A stretch of 64,000 bases of DNA, taken from contig JAKQKQ010000041.1 in assembly GCA_029560585.1 (NCBI GenBank), positions 1-64,000 on the forward strand. Reading direction: 5' to 3'. This stretch comes from Verrucomicrobiota bacterium. GTDB lineage: Bacteria > Verrucomicrobiota > Verrucomicrobiia > JADLBR01. Positions 18,691-27,748 of this stretch are shown here, piece after piece. Below the pieces are notes generated by a model. The model worked only from the letters and a program-made list of their open reading frames with translations. It was not told the origin of the DNA and searched no databases. Numbering within the stretch: the first letter of the stretch is position 1; each line of letters starts with the position of its first letter. Both the position numbers and the translations under genes were made by a program.

Positions 18691-20016
18691 TCACTTCGGA
18701 TCGCGGATTTCGGCCGCCATCTCCATGAGCGCCGCGAAGAACTTATCCGAGGCGTGCGGTTCGAGGCGATTGGTGCCCAGCCACGTTTCATAGCCGCCCA
18801 AGGCAAAATGCCGTGGCGTGGGCAAGTAGCCCAGGGAACCATGCGCGTGCGATACCAGGAAGGCCGGCTGGAGCGGGCACCGTTTCCGGAAATCCAGCCC
18901 GATTTCGCAGAATATTTCCACGGGCATGGAGCCAATGCAGACGGGGCCAAGGCGAAAGAGTTGCAGCGGGGCAGGCACGGTTTCGGGAGTGTGTGGAATG
19001 CCGAGCACGCGCTTGGCGTAAATCGCTGGAAGGTCCGCGCCGGTCGATTTCTTGGCCGGTTTGGCCAGGATCTGTTTGGCCCAGTCAATTTGCTCGGCCG
19101 AGGGCAGGCGCCGGCCAATCTGCAGTTCGCGGTAGCTGGTCGCCAGGGAAATGTCGCTGCGATATTCGGCCTTGGCGAGCGCGGCATGCACTTTGTTGGC
19201 AATGTCGTTGGCCACAAACCGCATTTTGGCGTAGTGGGGCAATTGGGGACGTGGCTTGCGGAAATTGACGCTGTTAATGTCGCCGCTGGTACCGTTGGCC
19301 ATCATGGCCACAAATGGCGGGTCCTGTGTTTCCGCCCGCATCAGGCGCTTTAGCTCCTCGCAATAGACTCCATAATAGTCTGCCGAAATGTCCCCATTGG
19401 GCACGCCCCCCCCATAGTGGAGCGAGTAGGCCGAATAGACCGCGATGGGCCGTCCGCCGGGTTCGCGAAAAGCCAGTATCGAGACGGTCGGATCGGTGGG
19501 CCCGGCCGGTTCGACGAGGTTCGTGCTGCTAGGAGTGGGGTTCATCTTCACCTGGTCAATCTGGCCAAAGGGATTGGGCGGCGCCGTACCGGGTTTCATA
19601 ATCCAGCGGCGATTGAAGACATATTCGGGGGCCTGCGCGGTGACAAAGGCGAACTCGGCCGGGCGTAAATTTGCGGCGGCGGCTTGCACACCTTCCGCTA
19701 TCCGCTCGGCCACCTGGAGCGGATAACCTTTGAGCGTGTTGGAACCTTCGGCGCTGCAGCCGGAATGGGTGTGCACTGCCGAGATGAGCACGTGTTCCGG
19801 CGGGATGCCCGTCCTTTTCTTGATGAGCTGGCGGGCCTCTCGACTGACGTAATAGCCGGTGTGCAGCAGGTCGCAGACGGCGAACGCCAGCTTGGTTTTG
19901 CCATCGTCCAGAACGAGGCAGCGTGCATGCAGCGCATCGTGGATATTGGTCGCCGGGTACTGCACAAAGTTGCCCACGATCTTCCCGCCCAGAATATCTT
20001 TGCCGCCGTGCCCCAA
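18691..20016 (-). CDS. Neutral ceramidase-like protein, 5'-truncated
   Basis: The family is neutral/alkaline non-lysosomal ceramidase, N-terminal domain type. ALHARCLVLDDG, LISAVHTHSG and NGTSGDINS support this. The 441-aa frame starts at ATG 20016 with no signal peptide and without the VDITP strand that opens the domain. The paralogue at 35012 has both. Only 16 bases separate this start from the divergent pseudogene at 20033, leaving no promoter. I infer that a rearrangement removed the 5' end, so the gene may be inactive or silent. The LVIVD gene follows 12 bases later. Confidence 0.7.
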   Translation of the reverse strand: MGHGGKDILGGKIVGNFVQYPATNIHDALHARCLVLDDGKTKLAFAVCDLLHTGYYVSREARQLIKKRTGIPPEHVLISAVHTHSGCSAEGSNTLKGYPLQVAERIAEGVQAAAANLRPAEFAFVTAQAPEYVFNRRWIMKPGTAPPNPFGQIDQVKMNPTPSSTNLVEPAGPTDPTVSILAFREPGGRPIAVYSAYSLHYGGGVPNGDISADYYGVYCEELKRLMRAETQDPPFVAMMANGTSGDINSVNFRKPRPQLPHYAKMRFVANDIANKVHAALAKAEYRSDISLATSYRELQIGRRLPSAEQIDWAKQILAKPAKKSTGADLPAIYAKRVLGIPHTPETVPAPLQLFRLGPVCIGSMPVEIFCEIGLDFRKRCPLQPAFLVSHAHGSLGYLPTPRHFALGGYETWLGTNRLEPHASDKFFAALMEMAAEIRDPK

Positions 20017-20032
20017 CCCGACAAGGTGACGC

Positions 20033-20985
20033 CATGACGAAAGTCAACGCCCTCGTGCTCGCTTCCCTCTTCGCCTCCATCGGCCCGGCGTGGGCTCAGC
20101 ATCCCGTCGACGAGGGGTTCGAGGGCGCGTTGCCGGATTTCCACACGTATCAGGCGAGCTACACGTCCGACGGCAGCCGGGCCCACGGCGGCAAGCGCTC
20201 GCTGCGGGTGGCGCCGGACAAGGACTTCGGCGGCGCCTACTTCAAGCTGGACGGCACGCTCGACTTCGCCAGCGACTACGAGTTCACCCTGTGGGCTTGC
20301 GCGGGCAGCAACTGCGCCGTGAGCGTCTACATCTCGGCCTCGGGCGGAAAAGAGCGGTACACGGTCGCCAGCGCGCGCGGAGCTGATGGAGCTGGTCCCG
20401 GGGCTGTTTCCCTCAAACGCGACCGATTATGTGGTGAGCAAGCCGCCACTGCGCTTCATCGTGCTCGACGCCTCGTGGTGGCGCGACCGCGAGGGCAACG
20501 TCCTCAGCGCCTACGACCGGACGAAGGCGGTCGGCATCGCCATCAGGCCCGAGCAGCTCGACTGGCTGCGCGCGACGCTGGCGGCGGACGTCCGCACGCC
20601 CACCGTCGTCCTCTGGCACTCCGCGTTCTACAGCGAGCGTGGAGTCAGCTCCTGCGGCTACGACATGGGGCAGCCGCTGCTCGACAAGGGTGTCATGGAG
20701 ATCTTGGCGACGGCGCCAAACGTCGTGGCGACGCTCAACGGCCATCTGCACGTCAACGCCTGCGACAGGTACAAGGGCATCGCCTGCATGCAGAACGCCG
20801 CGTTCGCAGAGTGGCCGAACGCCTACAGCGTCTTCCGCGTCTATCCGGACCGCATCGAACGGGAGGTGCGGCAGGTGGGCAACCGCGGCTTCGTGAAGGA
20901 GGGCGTCCTCCCGGAGAAAGCGCTGACCTGGATGCTCTCTGTGCGTGACGGCGATCTCAGCAGCACGGTAAGCCTGTCGCGGTGA
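20033..20985 (+). pseudogene. Chimeric, frameshifted metallophosphoesterase remnant
   Basis: The first frame (20033 to about 20385) has a signal peptide (ALVLASLFASIGPAWA) and a jelly-roll start (DEGFEGALPDFHTYQ). The second frame (20386-20985, 199 aa) is the C-terminal half of a calcineurin-type phosphoesterase: VVLWHSAFYSERG and the metal motif NGHLHVN. The N-terminal metal motifs (DxH, GDxxD, GNHD) are missing. The join near 20380 changes frame. This looks like an internal deletion or fusion of two genes. Confidence 0.7.
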
Positions 20986-21169
20986 CAATCTGTAACAGGA
21001 GCGGCTGAGCGTCTATCCTCCTTGTGCCCGGAGCGCAGCAGCCTGCAGGTACGCGACGCGGCACCGCTTGTGTGAACCCGCCACAAACGGGAAAATGTGT
21101 CTCGCCTCGGCGTGCCATATGACACCCCCATATTATACCCATCTGTCGGGCCATTCACACGCCAGATCG

Positions 21170-21315
21170 GCATTCCCGCTCGACCCTCGGTGGCCCCTCT
21201 GCTATCCTATTCCCATGGAGGCAGCGGTTCAGCCTGGGGTTCGGGCCTCCGCGAGGTCGTGGATGGCGGCTTCCACCCGCAGGGCCGCAGAAAGCAAATT
21301 CTTATCCGTAATCCG
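21170..21315. repeat. Dispersed repeat R1, copy C
   Basis: GGCATTCCCGCTCGAC is identical to copy B at 36579. The segment continues with CTATTCCCATGG-like sequence and ends with GGCCGCAGAAAGCAAATT, which matches GGCCGCTGAAAGCAGATT in copy B. The central hairpin is degraded. The repeat ends about 20 bases before the HipA fragment. Confidence 0.55.
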
Positions 21316-21342
21316 CAAGGGGGGTGGACGCGACAGCATCTC

Positions 21343-21540
21343 ATGTCGGTAAACGGCAGGTTCTCCGATATTATGCGCAAGGACCTGCTGACCGCGGCCG
21401 ACCGCTTCGGTATCGGCACAGCGACCAAAGTTCTCAAGCAGATTGGGGACATGATCAAGGAGTGGCCGGACTTTGCCACAAGCGCCAACGTGTCGCCCAA
21501 GGAGCGGGACAGAATCAGCAGCCATCATCGAATCCTATAA
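21343..21540 (+). pseudogene. HipA C-terminal fragment
   Basis: The 65 residues MSVNGRFSDIMRKDLL, DRFGIG and, at the end, ERDRISSHHRIL match the extreme C-terminus of HipA-like toxin kinases (type II toxin-antitoxin). The kinase core and the antitoxin gene are absent. The homology begins right after repeat R1 copy C, so the fragment is a relic left by rearrangement. Confidence 0.7.
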
Positions 21541-21608
21541 CAAGGCAGCACCATGAGCAGGTTCAGCTTTCTGAAGAGCGAGAAACCATACGTGTACGAG
21601 GAGTCGGG

Positions 21609-23900
21609 ATGACCAAGAAAACAAGTGCCGTGTTGGGTGGTATGCTGTGCGCGGCGGCGCTGTTGGCGGGCGAGCCGGCCTGGATCTTCAACAATGGCCC
21701 GGATGTCCGGCTGATGTCGCTCGGCCAGGGGCAGCTCTGCGCCGAGGTTGGGCTCACCAAACTGGTGCCGACCGGCACGGACATGACGGTGTCGATGCCG
21801 ATGGATGCGGCGGACGCGTTCCCCGCCGCTGAAAGGCCCTTCTTTGCCGTGCGTTACAAATACCGCACGGCCGTGAAGCAGGCCGGGCTGTTTTTCACGA
21901 CCGACACGCTGACCGAGCTGTCCGACAAGAGCTACTCGCAATTTCCGGTGACCGGCGACAACACCTGGCGCACGGCAATCGTGGACATGCGCGCGTTCGG
22001 GCACAAGGCTTGGACCGGCACGGTCACCAGCTTCCGGTTTGACCCGATCAACCCCAGCGACACGGACTCCGTCTGCGAAGTATCGCGGTTCGGCTTCTTC
22101 CCGTCGCGTGAGGCGGCGCAACAGTTCCTCGACGCGGCCGTGGACGCGGCCGACTATTCGCAGCCCACGCGGTTTGTCGCGCCCATGCAGCAGGTGCGGA
22201 TACCCGGCGGCTGCCTGTCTGACGGCTATGAGCGGAACGATTTCATGCTGCGGTCGACCCAGGTGGCGAATCCGTCTGAAACGACGGTTGTCCGGTTTCA
22301 GCCGAAGGATGCTGGCGGCGGCGAGCAGGTGGTCCCACTCTGCGACACCAACCGTCGCGGCTACACGCGGTTCATCGCGCGCCAGCCCGGGACCTACCGG
22401 CTCGCGGAAGGCGAGGCGGCGCTGGACGATATCGCAGGGTTGCCAGAGCCGTCGCGCCAGGCCGTGCGGTTTGTGGTCGCGCGGCAGGTGCTCGGTGCGG
22501 CGGACACGCGCGCGTTCCGGCCGGCGGAGGCGCTTTCGGGGGCCGACTGGGCGCGGGCGCTCTCGCAGCTGGAGGACTATGGGGTCGAGCCGGCCGTGCG
22601 TGCCAAGCCGGCAAGCCGCGCCGAGGCGGCCGCCGTGCTGCAGGCGGCGATCAAGCAGGCGTTGGGATCGGCCTTCGATTCGCCTTACACCTACGCGCAT
22701 CTGACCCGCGACCGCATCCGCCTCGGCGCCTGGGTCAATCTGCGGGCCGAGGCGATCACGGACAACTTTGTTGCGACGTACCGTTCAGGGGGCTTCGACT
22801 GGCTCATCGCCCACGGCGCGCTGGCGGGAGCGGACCGCCGCGACTGGCTGCTGCGCGAGTGCGACCGGCACGGCGTGGAGCTGATCCTGGGCGATGGCGC
22901 GTACCGCGACCCGGCGGAGGCGACGGCGGACTATTTCGATCATCCAAGCTTTGCCGGCACCTACGTCACCGATGAACCCGGAACGGAGCAGTACGCCGAG
23001 CTGGCTGAGATCTGCAAGAAGTACAGCCGGGAGACCGGAGGCAAGCTGCCTTACATCAACCTGCTGCCGATGTACGCCAACGCCGCCCAGCTCAAGTACG
23101 GGGCGCATGCCGCGGCCATCGAGTATTACGATCCCGATCCCGCGCTCTACAAAAAGTATTGCGACCGTTTTTGCCAGCTGTTTGAGGTACCGTACATCTG
23201 CACCGACATCTATCCGCTCAACTGGTCGAAGGGCAGACGGACCACCTACAAAGACTACTGCGAGTCGATCAACGTCATCGCGCGCTCAGCGCGCGAACAC
23301 GGCAAGGCGTTCTGGTGCTGCATCCAGACATTCGCCTGGGTGCCGAGCAAGCGGACGCCCACGGAGGCGGAGTTCCGCTGGCAGGCCTACAGCATGCTCT
23401 CCTTCGGATGCAAAGGTTTGCTGTGCTGGACCTATGCCGGGTACAAGCCGGAATTTCCGTCCCTGGTGTCGATCCAGGGCAAGCGCGAGAACGCCTGGTA
23501 CGATGTTGCGACGGTCTTCAAAGAGATCGCCCTCCTCTCGGACGCCTTTGTGCGCTACACGAACGTGGGCGCGATGAGTCACGGCTGTTCGGACGCCACG
23601 CCGTATCTGCGCTTCAGCCAGCCGGTCGAGCGCTTTCCCGCCATCGAGCGGATCGAATGCGCGCAGCCGCTGCTGATCGGCTGTTTCGCCGCCAAGGAGG
23701 GGGACGGCCGCGCCTTCACGCTGGTGAACATGAGCGAGCTGGAAGCGCTTCAGACGGCGCAGGTCAAGCTGCGGCTGCGCGGTTCCCGCGTCATCGCGTG
23801 GCCCGGCGGCCAGCGCGTGGAATGGAAGCCTGACGGCGACGGCTTCACGGCGCTGACGCTTGCGGCGGGCGAGGGGATTTTCGTTGAGGTTGTGAAGTAA
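21609..23900 (+). CDS. Secreted TIM-barrel hydrolase-like protein with SLH-like segment
   Basis: Start ATG 21609 is preceded by GAGGAG seven bases upstream; 763 aa with a signal peptide (SAVLGGMLCAAALLAG). An N-terminal beta domain is followed at about 270-350 by an SLH-like segment (QAVRFVVARQVLGAADTRAF.PAEALSGADWARAL), then a barrel from about 370 with TYVTDEPGTEQYAEL, where the Glu after Asp is a candidate acid/base, and ICTDIYPLNWSKG. The C-terminus is a beta domain. I recognise the architecture of uncharacterised clan GH-A-like proteins, not a numbered family. A single SLH-like unit may be structural rather than for wall anchoring. Confidence 0.55.
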   Translation: MTKKTSAVLGGMLCAAALLAGEPAWIFNNGPDVRLMSLGQGQLCAEVGLTKLVPTGTDMTVSMPMDAADAFPAAERPFFAVRYKYRTAVKQAGLFFTTDTLTELSDKSYSQFPVTGDNTWRTAIVDMRAFGHKAWTGTVTSFRFDPINPSDTDSVCEVSRFGFFPSREAAQQFLDAAVDAADYSQPTRFVAPMQQVRIPGGCLSDGYERNDFMLRSTQVANPSETTVVRFQPKDAGGGEQVVPLCDTNRRGYTRFIARQPGTYRLAEGEAALDDIAGLPEPSRQAVRFVVARQVLGAADTRAFRPAEALSGADWARALSQLEDYGVEPAVRAKPASRAEAAAVLQAAIKQALGSAFDSPYTYAHLTRDRIRLGAWVNLRAEAITDNFVATYRSGGFDWLIAHGALAGADRRDWLLRECDRHGVELILGDGAYRDPAEATADYFDHPSFAGTYVTDEPGTEQYAELAEICKKYSRETGGKLPYINLLPMYANAAQLKYGAHAAAIEYYDPDPALYKKYCDRFCQLFEVPYICTDIYPLNWSKGRRTTYKDYCESINVIARSAREHGKAFWCCIQTFAWVPSKRTPTEAEFRWQAYSMLSFGCKGLLCWTYAGYKPEFPSLVSIQGKRENAWYDVATVFKEIALLSDAFVRYTNVGAMSHGCSDATPYLRFSQPVERFPAIERIECAQPLLIGCFAAKEGDGRAFTLVNMSELEALQTAQVKLRLRGSRVIAWPGGQRVEWKPDGDGFTALTLAAGEGIFVEVVK

Positions 23901-23994
23901 CGTGCAACCTCTTAGTGCATTTTAAGCCAGGCCCGCCGCCCGCGGAGCATGAACAAACGAACGGGTAACGTGAACGCTGAACGCCGCTATCGCT

Positions 23995-25896
23995 TCAGCG
24001 CAGGAAGAACCCCGTGATGGCCTCTGTCTTGTCCGGGTCGACGCCGTGCGGATGGTGGCCGAAGAGGTCGCGCTTGAGGACGTCGATCTTCCCGCCGGCC
24101 GCTTTGAAGCGGCCGGCGAACAGCTCGCAGTTCTTCGCCGGCGGCACCGTTTGGTCCTGCCCGCCGTAGAGCAGCAGCACGGGGATTCCGGCCTTCGCGA
24201 TAGCCTCGGCCAGGTTCACCGGCATGCGGGGGTCGGCGTTCCAGTTTTCGTCGGCGGGCGGAATCTTCGCCCAGGGGCCGGTCTGTTCCTGCCCGAAACC
24301 GTCGAAGTTAAGGAGCGGCGCATCGAGGTAGATTTTCCGCACGTTCGCCGGGTACTTCGCGGCGTAGCGCGTGGAGAAGAACCCGCCCCAGCTCATGCCT
24401 ACCAGGTTTGCCTGCGGGGCGAGGCCGAGCTCCTCAACGAGGTACTTTTGGAACGCTGCGAACTGCGCAAGGCCCGCGTCGGTCGCGCGCAGGTCGAACG
24501 CCTCCAGCGTCGCGTGGTGAAAGCCCTGCTCCAGCAGTTTCGGCACGCCGGTACGGTCCACAAACGCCTCGGCCCACTGCATCGTCCACGTCCAGGGTTT
24601 TCCCGCGAGGGGAGCGCGCGACGGCTCCACAGCCCAGGCGGCGCGACCGTTGAAATCGAACTTCGTGCGGCGGAAGCCCTGCCACATGTCCTCGCCGAGA
24701 ATCTTGTGGTCCTTCGCGATCTTCGCGCGGACGGACTGGCCCTCGCGCTCCGCGTCCATCTGCGCGTTGACGTGCTTGATGACGTCGATTTCCTTCGGGT
24801 CATAGGGGCGCAGCGACGGGCGGAACAGGTCGTGGAACCACTTCGTCATGGCGTAATTTTGGCCGCCGCCCTTCTCGATCTGCTTCCACATCCCTTCCCA
24901 AGGTTCGTACGTCTGGTACTTGCCGGCCACGAAGCCCCAGCAGGTGCAGCCGATGCGGTTCTGCGCGAAGAACGGATAGACGTCGAACACCTCGCAGTGG
25001 AGAATACGAGCCAGCCATTCGGTGTTGACCATGGGGCGGCCGAACCGCTCCTTCAGCGCCTTCGCCAGGGCCATCTGCGTGCCGAGGTCCCTGTAGCTGT
25101 GGTAGCTGATGATGTCGCTGCACGCCGCCGCCACGCCCTCGGCCGTGTCCTGCGCCGCGTCGCCGCGCGACGCCCAGACGTCCGCCGCGAGCGGCTGTTT
25201 CGGGTCGATCTGCCAGGCGAGTTCGAACAGCTTCTTCAGGTGCGGCGCGGAGACCTTCCCCCGCCCGTTGTTGCCCGGCTCGTTCCAAAGGTTCCAGAAG
25301 AGGATGCGGTCGTCGTCGCGGTATTTCGTCAGCAGCTCCTCGCACATCCGGTAGAACTTCGGGTTGAGATCGGGGTCGTCGAGCGACGTGTAGCCCAACG
25401 CGCCGGGAAAGGACCCGTGCTGGGACAGCTTGCGCCCGCCGTGGTAGCCCCAGTCGCAGGGCTGCGGACCGGGTTCGGGCAGCTTCCAGAGCTGCTTCGG
25501 GCGCGAGCAGTCGTTGCCGAGGACGATGATCGCCCGGATCTTGTGCTTCGCGCAGACCCCGAGCGCGCGGTCGAAACGCGCCAGGAAGCCGTCATGGTCG
25601 TGCACCCACACGCCGAAGCCCTCCTCGGCGAGGATGAGGCGCACGGCATTGAACCCGATCGACTCGGCGAGGGCGAGTTCGCGGTCCATCTCCTCGAAAC
25701 GCGCCTCACTGCCGAGCGCCTGCCACTGGTCCACGCGGTTGGCGGCGCTCGCGGGCATGTAGTTGCACCCGCGGATCCAGGGCTGGTCGTTGTACCACTC
25801 CCAGGCCTTTTCCTTCGTCCACGGCGCCGTCCGCGCGGCGAACAGCTCCGCCGCCGACAGGGCCGCCACCGCCATGATTAACTTTTTCGCATTCAT
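23995..25896 (-). CDS. Secreted bifunctional GH5-like hydrolase / alpha-beta esterase fusion
   Basis: 633 aa with a signal peptide (MNAKKLIMAVAALSAAELFA). Residues about 25-370 form a GH5/GH2-type barrel: IRGCNYMPASAANR, GFNAVRLIL, the acid/base Asn205-Glu206 in LWNEPGNN and the nucleophile Glu293 in MVNTEWLAR. Residues about 410-633 form an alpha/beta hydrolase with Ser502 in GMSWGG, an Asp in YGGQDQTVPP and a His in FGHHPHG. All catalytic residues are present in one frame, so both activities may be real. Inference: removal of acyl groups together with cleavage of a decorated glycan. GGGAAGGA lies before the start. Confidence 0.75.
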   Translation of the reverse strand: MNAKKLIMAVAALSAAELFAARTAPWTKEKAWEWYNDQPWIRGCNYMPASAANRVDQWQALGSEARFEEMDRELALAESIGFNAVRLILAEEGFGVWVHDHDGFLARFDRALGVCAKHKIRAIIVLGNDCSRPKQLWKLPEPGPQPCDWGYHGGRKLSQHGSFPGALGYTSLDDPDLNPKFYRMCEELLTKYRDDDRILFWNLWNEPGNNGRGKVSAPHLKKLFELAWQIDPKQPLAADVWASRGDAAQDTAEGVAAACSDIISYHSYRDLGTQMALAKALKERFGRPMVNTEWLARILHCEVFDVYPFFAQNRIGCTCWGFVAGKYQTYEPWEGMWKQIEKGGGQNYAMTKWFHDLFRPSLRPYDPKEIDVIKHVNAQMDAEREGQSVRAKIAKDHKILGEDMWQGFRRTKFDFNGRAAWAVEPSRAPLAGKPWTWTMQWAEAFVDRTGVPKLLEQGFHHATLEAFDLRATDAGLAQFAAFQKYLVEELGLAPQANLVGMSWGGFFSTRYAAKYPANVRKIYLDAPLLNFDGFGQEQTGPWAKIPPADENWNADPRMPVNLAEAIAKAGIPVLLLYGGQDQTVPPAKNCELFAGRFKAAGGKIDVLKRDLFGHHPHGVDPDKTEAITGFFLR

Positions 25897-25955
25897 GGCT
25901 TGTCCCCGTTCCTTCCCTTAAGCATGCTAAATTGCGACATCTTTTAAGACCTCCG

Positions 25956-26100
25956 TTTGAGCGTCCCGCCGCACACTGACAAGCGGTTTTTCCCGGCCAA
26001 AACAACTTTGCCGGTGTGCCGTGAGATGGCACGCCCCGGTTTCCATGATCCGGGTGCGTGTGCGAGATCGTCTCCGGGTCTGCCGCCCGCGCCGTCCGCG
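25956..26100. repeat. Dispersed repeat R2, copy 1
   Basis: TTTGAGCGTCCCGCC and TTGCCGGTGTGCCGT are shared with 34109-34255 over about 145 bases at roughly 75 % identity. A hairpin with arms GGTGTGCC and GGCACGCC lies at 26013-26035. The copy sits between two glycosidase genes on the minus strand. Confidence 0.65.
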
Positions 26101-26202
26101 CGCCTCGCCGCTGTGGCAGTGCGCGTACGGCTTTGGCTGGGATAGGACGCGTAAAGGAAAGCCCCGCGCCATCATCTGGCCCAGCGGCTCTCCCTCCCTC
26201 CC

Positions 26203-26488
26203 TCACGACAGCCCGACGACCGCATCGAAGAGGCCGTGGAGGGCCTCGCCGCGGCGCAGGGCCGCGTGGGGGTTGATCTCCCGATAGACGCCGGTGAAGG
26301 CGTTGAACAGGCTCCACGCGTTGCGGGGCGATGAAGTTCTTGAGGGGCTGGGGGGCGTACGGCACGTGGCCCTCTCGATGCCGTCCTCGCCGGTGCGCTA
26401 CACCTCCACGCGAAAGCCATGTTCCTCGAGGACCCTTGCGAATGAAACCCGCGATCTTCTGATGATCTTCGACAAGGAGGATTCTCAT
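26203..26488 (-). pseudogene. Response-regulator receiver fragment joined to another gene end
   Basis: The frame opens with MRILLVEDHQKIAGFIRKG, the start of an OmpR-type receiver domain. After one frameshift it continues as LEEHGFRVEV, stop, RTGEDGIERAT, which is still recognisable. The same frame then becomes NAWSLFNAFTGVYREI up to a stop at 26203. That tail resembles the C-termini of DUF932-type plasmid/phage proteins (uncertain). The phospho-acceptor Asp and the output domain are missing. Confidence 0.6.
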
Positions 26489-26504
26489 GACGCCGCGCCT
26501 CCCG

Positions 26505-27701
26505 TCAATCGCATGGATGCACGTTGCCGCGGATGATGTCCAGCATGCGGGTGGAAACGATCTTCCGGGAATCGTCGTCCACGAGGCTGAAACGGTTTCC
26601 GTCGTTCGGGGTGCTGAGGTAGTTCCAGACGCAATAGGAGATGCCGTGTTCCTTCAGCAGCAGGATGACGTCATTCATCCAGTTTTCGCGGTAGCGGGTG
26701 TCGCAGTGCCGGATGGTGCCAAATTCCCCGCACCACAGGATCTTGTCCGGGTGCTCCCGCACGAAATCGAACGCGGGCTGCATCATGCTGCGCAGGACGC
26801 GCACGTCCATGCGATCGAGGCCGGCATATGGGGCATCCGATTCCCCGACGAAGCGTTTGTAGTCCCGATATGGCCCGATGTCGCCCGGATAGGCCATCTT
26901 GCGATTGTAATAGAGCGGGGCCGCCTGCAACACGCCGCGCTGATGCGTGAACTCGAAGGGCGAATAGAAATGGAATGTGTAGATCACGTTCTCGTCATCG
27001 AATAGCCGCAGATCCTTCAGCTTTTGGCAGGCATTCCAGCAGGTGCTTCCGACGACGATCTTGCGGGTCGGATTGACCTTTCGAATCTCGCCGATCGTCC
27101 GCGCCGCCAGCGCATTCCACGCCGCCGGATCAACATTTTTCACTTCGTTGAGCAATTCGAACACGACCCCGCCGTCGCCATGATAGCGCCGCTCAAACTC
27201 AAGCCAGAGCGCGACAAAACGATCTTGCAGGCCGGCGTCGTCGAGCAGCGCGACGGGCTCGGGGACATCGCAGTAATTTCCGATCGCCTTATGCAGGTTC
27301 AGCACCACGTTAAGCCCGCTCTCGCGGCACCACGCGACGAAATCGTCCACCCGGCAGAAAGTCCTTTCCCGAAAGACGCATGGTTTCTCCTCGAGCACGA
27401 TCTGGTCAAAACCGAGGCGGACATGGTCGACCCCGAACGACGCGATGTTCTCGACATCGGCCTTCGTTATATAGGTTGCAAAGTGTTCGTAGTCCCCTGG
27501 CGAGAGGCTCATCTTCCACTTATCCGGTAGGACGTTGAACCGTTTGTAATTCGTCAGCCATCCGCCGATGCCCATCCCATGTTCGAAGCCGACAAATCTC
27601 TTGGCGGCCACCGGGTCCCCGGCAGTCTTAGTCTTCGGCGGCTCCGCGGCCCCCGCGCAAACCGCCCCCATGGCAAGCATGCAGAGGACACGACTTGGCA
27701 T
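26505..27701 (-). CDS. Secreted GH5 family hydrolase (cellulase-like)
   Basis: Start ATG 27701, with AAAGG seven bases upstream, gives 398 aa and a short signal peptide (MPSRVLCMLAMGAVCAGA). A GTG at 27752 that overlaps the previous stop is an alternative. The GH5 pattern is complete: GVDHVRLGFD, NVVLNLHKAIGN, the acid/base Glu186 in FELLNEVKN and the nucleophile Glu326 in ILWCGEFGT. It is the last gene of a three-gene minus-strand operon (M20 amidohydrolase, GH172, GH5). Substrate could be a beta-glucan or mannan. Confidence 0.85.
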   Translation of the reverse strand: MPSRVLCMLAMGAVCAGAAEPPKTKTAGDPVAAKRFVGFEHGMGIGGWLTNYKRFNVLPDKWKMSLSPGDYEHFATYITKADVENIASFGVDHVRLGFDQIVLEEKPCVFRERTFCRVDDFVAWCRESGLNVVLNLHKAIGNYCDVPEPVALLDDAGLQDRFVALWLEFERRYHGDGGVVFELLNEVKNVDPAAWNALAARTIGEIRKVNPTRKIVVGSTCWNACQKLKDLRLFDDENVIYTFHFYSPFEFTHQRGVLQAAPLYYNRKMAYPGDIGPYRDYKRFVGESDAPYAGLDRMDVRVLRSMMQPAFDFVREHPDKILWCGEFGTIRHCDTRYRENWMNDVILLLKEHGISYCVWNYLSTPNDGNRFSLVDDDSRKIVSTRMLDIIRGNVHPCD

Positions 27702-27748
27702 GACCACGCCTTTCTTGAATCCATTTTCTCTCATGGCCGGATTCCACT

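Noticed and set aside
24046-25881. 611-codon open frame antisense to the GH5-esterase gene
   Set aside because: GC-rich shadow frame with Arg/Val/Leu-rich composition and no recognisable domain. The opposite strand encodes intact catalytic motifs.
26471-26500. Strong SD-like AAGGAGG followed by ATG on the plus strand
   Set aside because: The frame that follows is antisense to the GH5 gene and shows no protein features.
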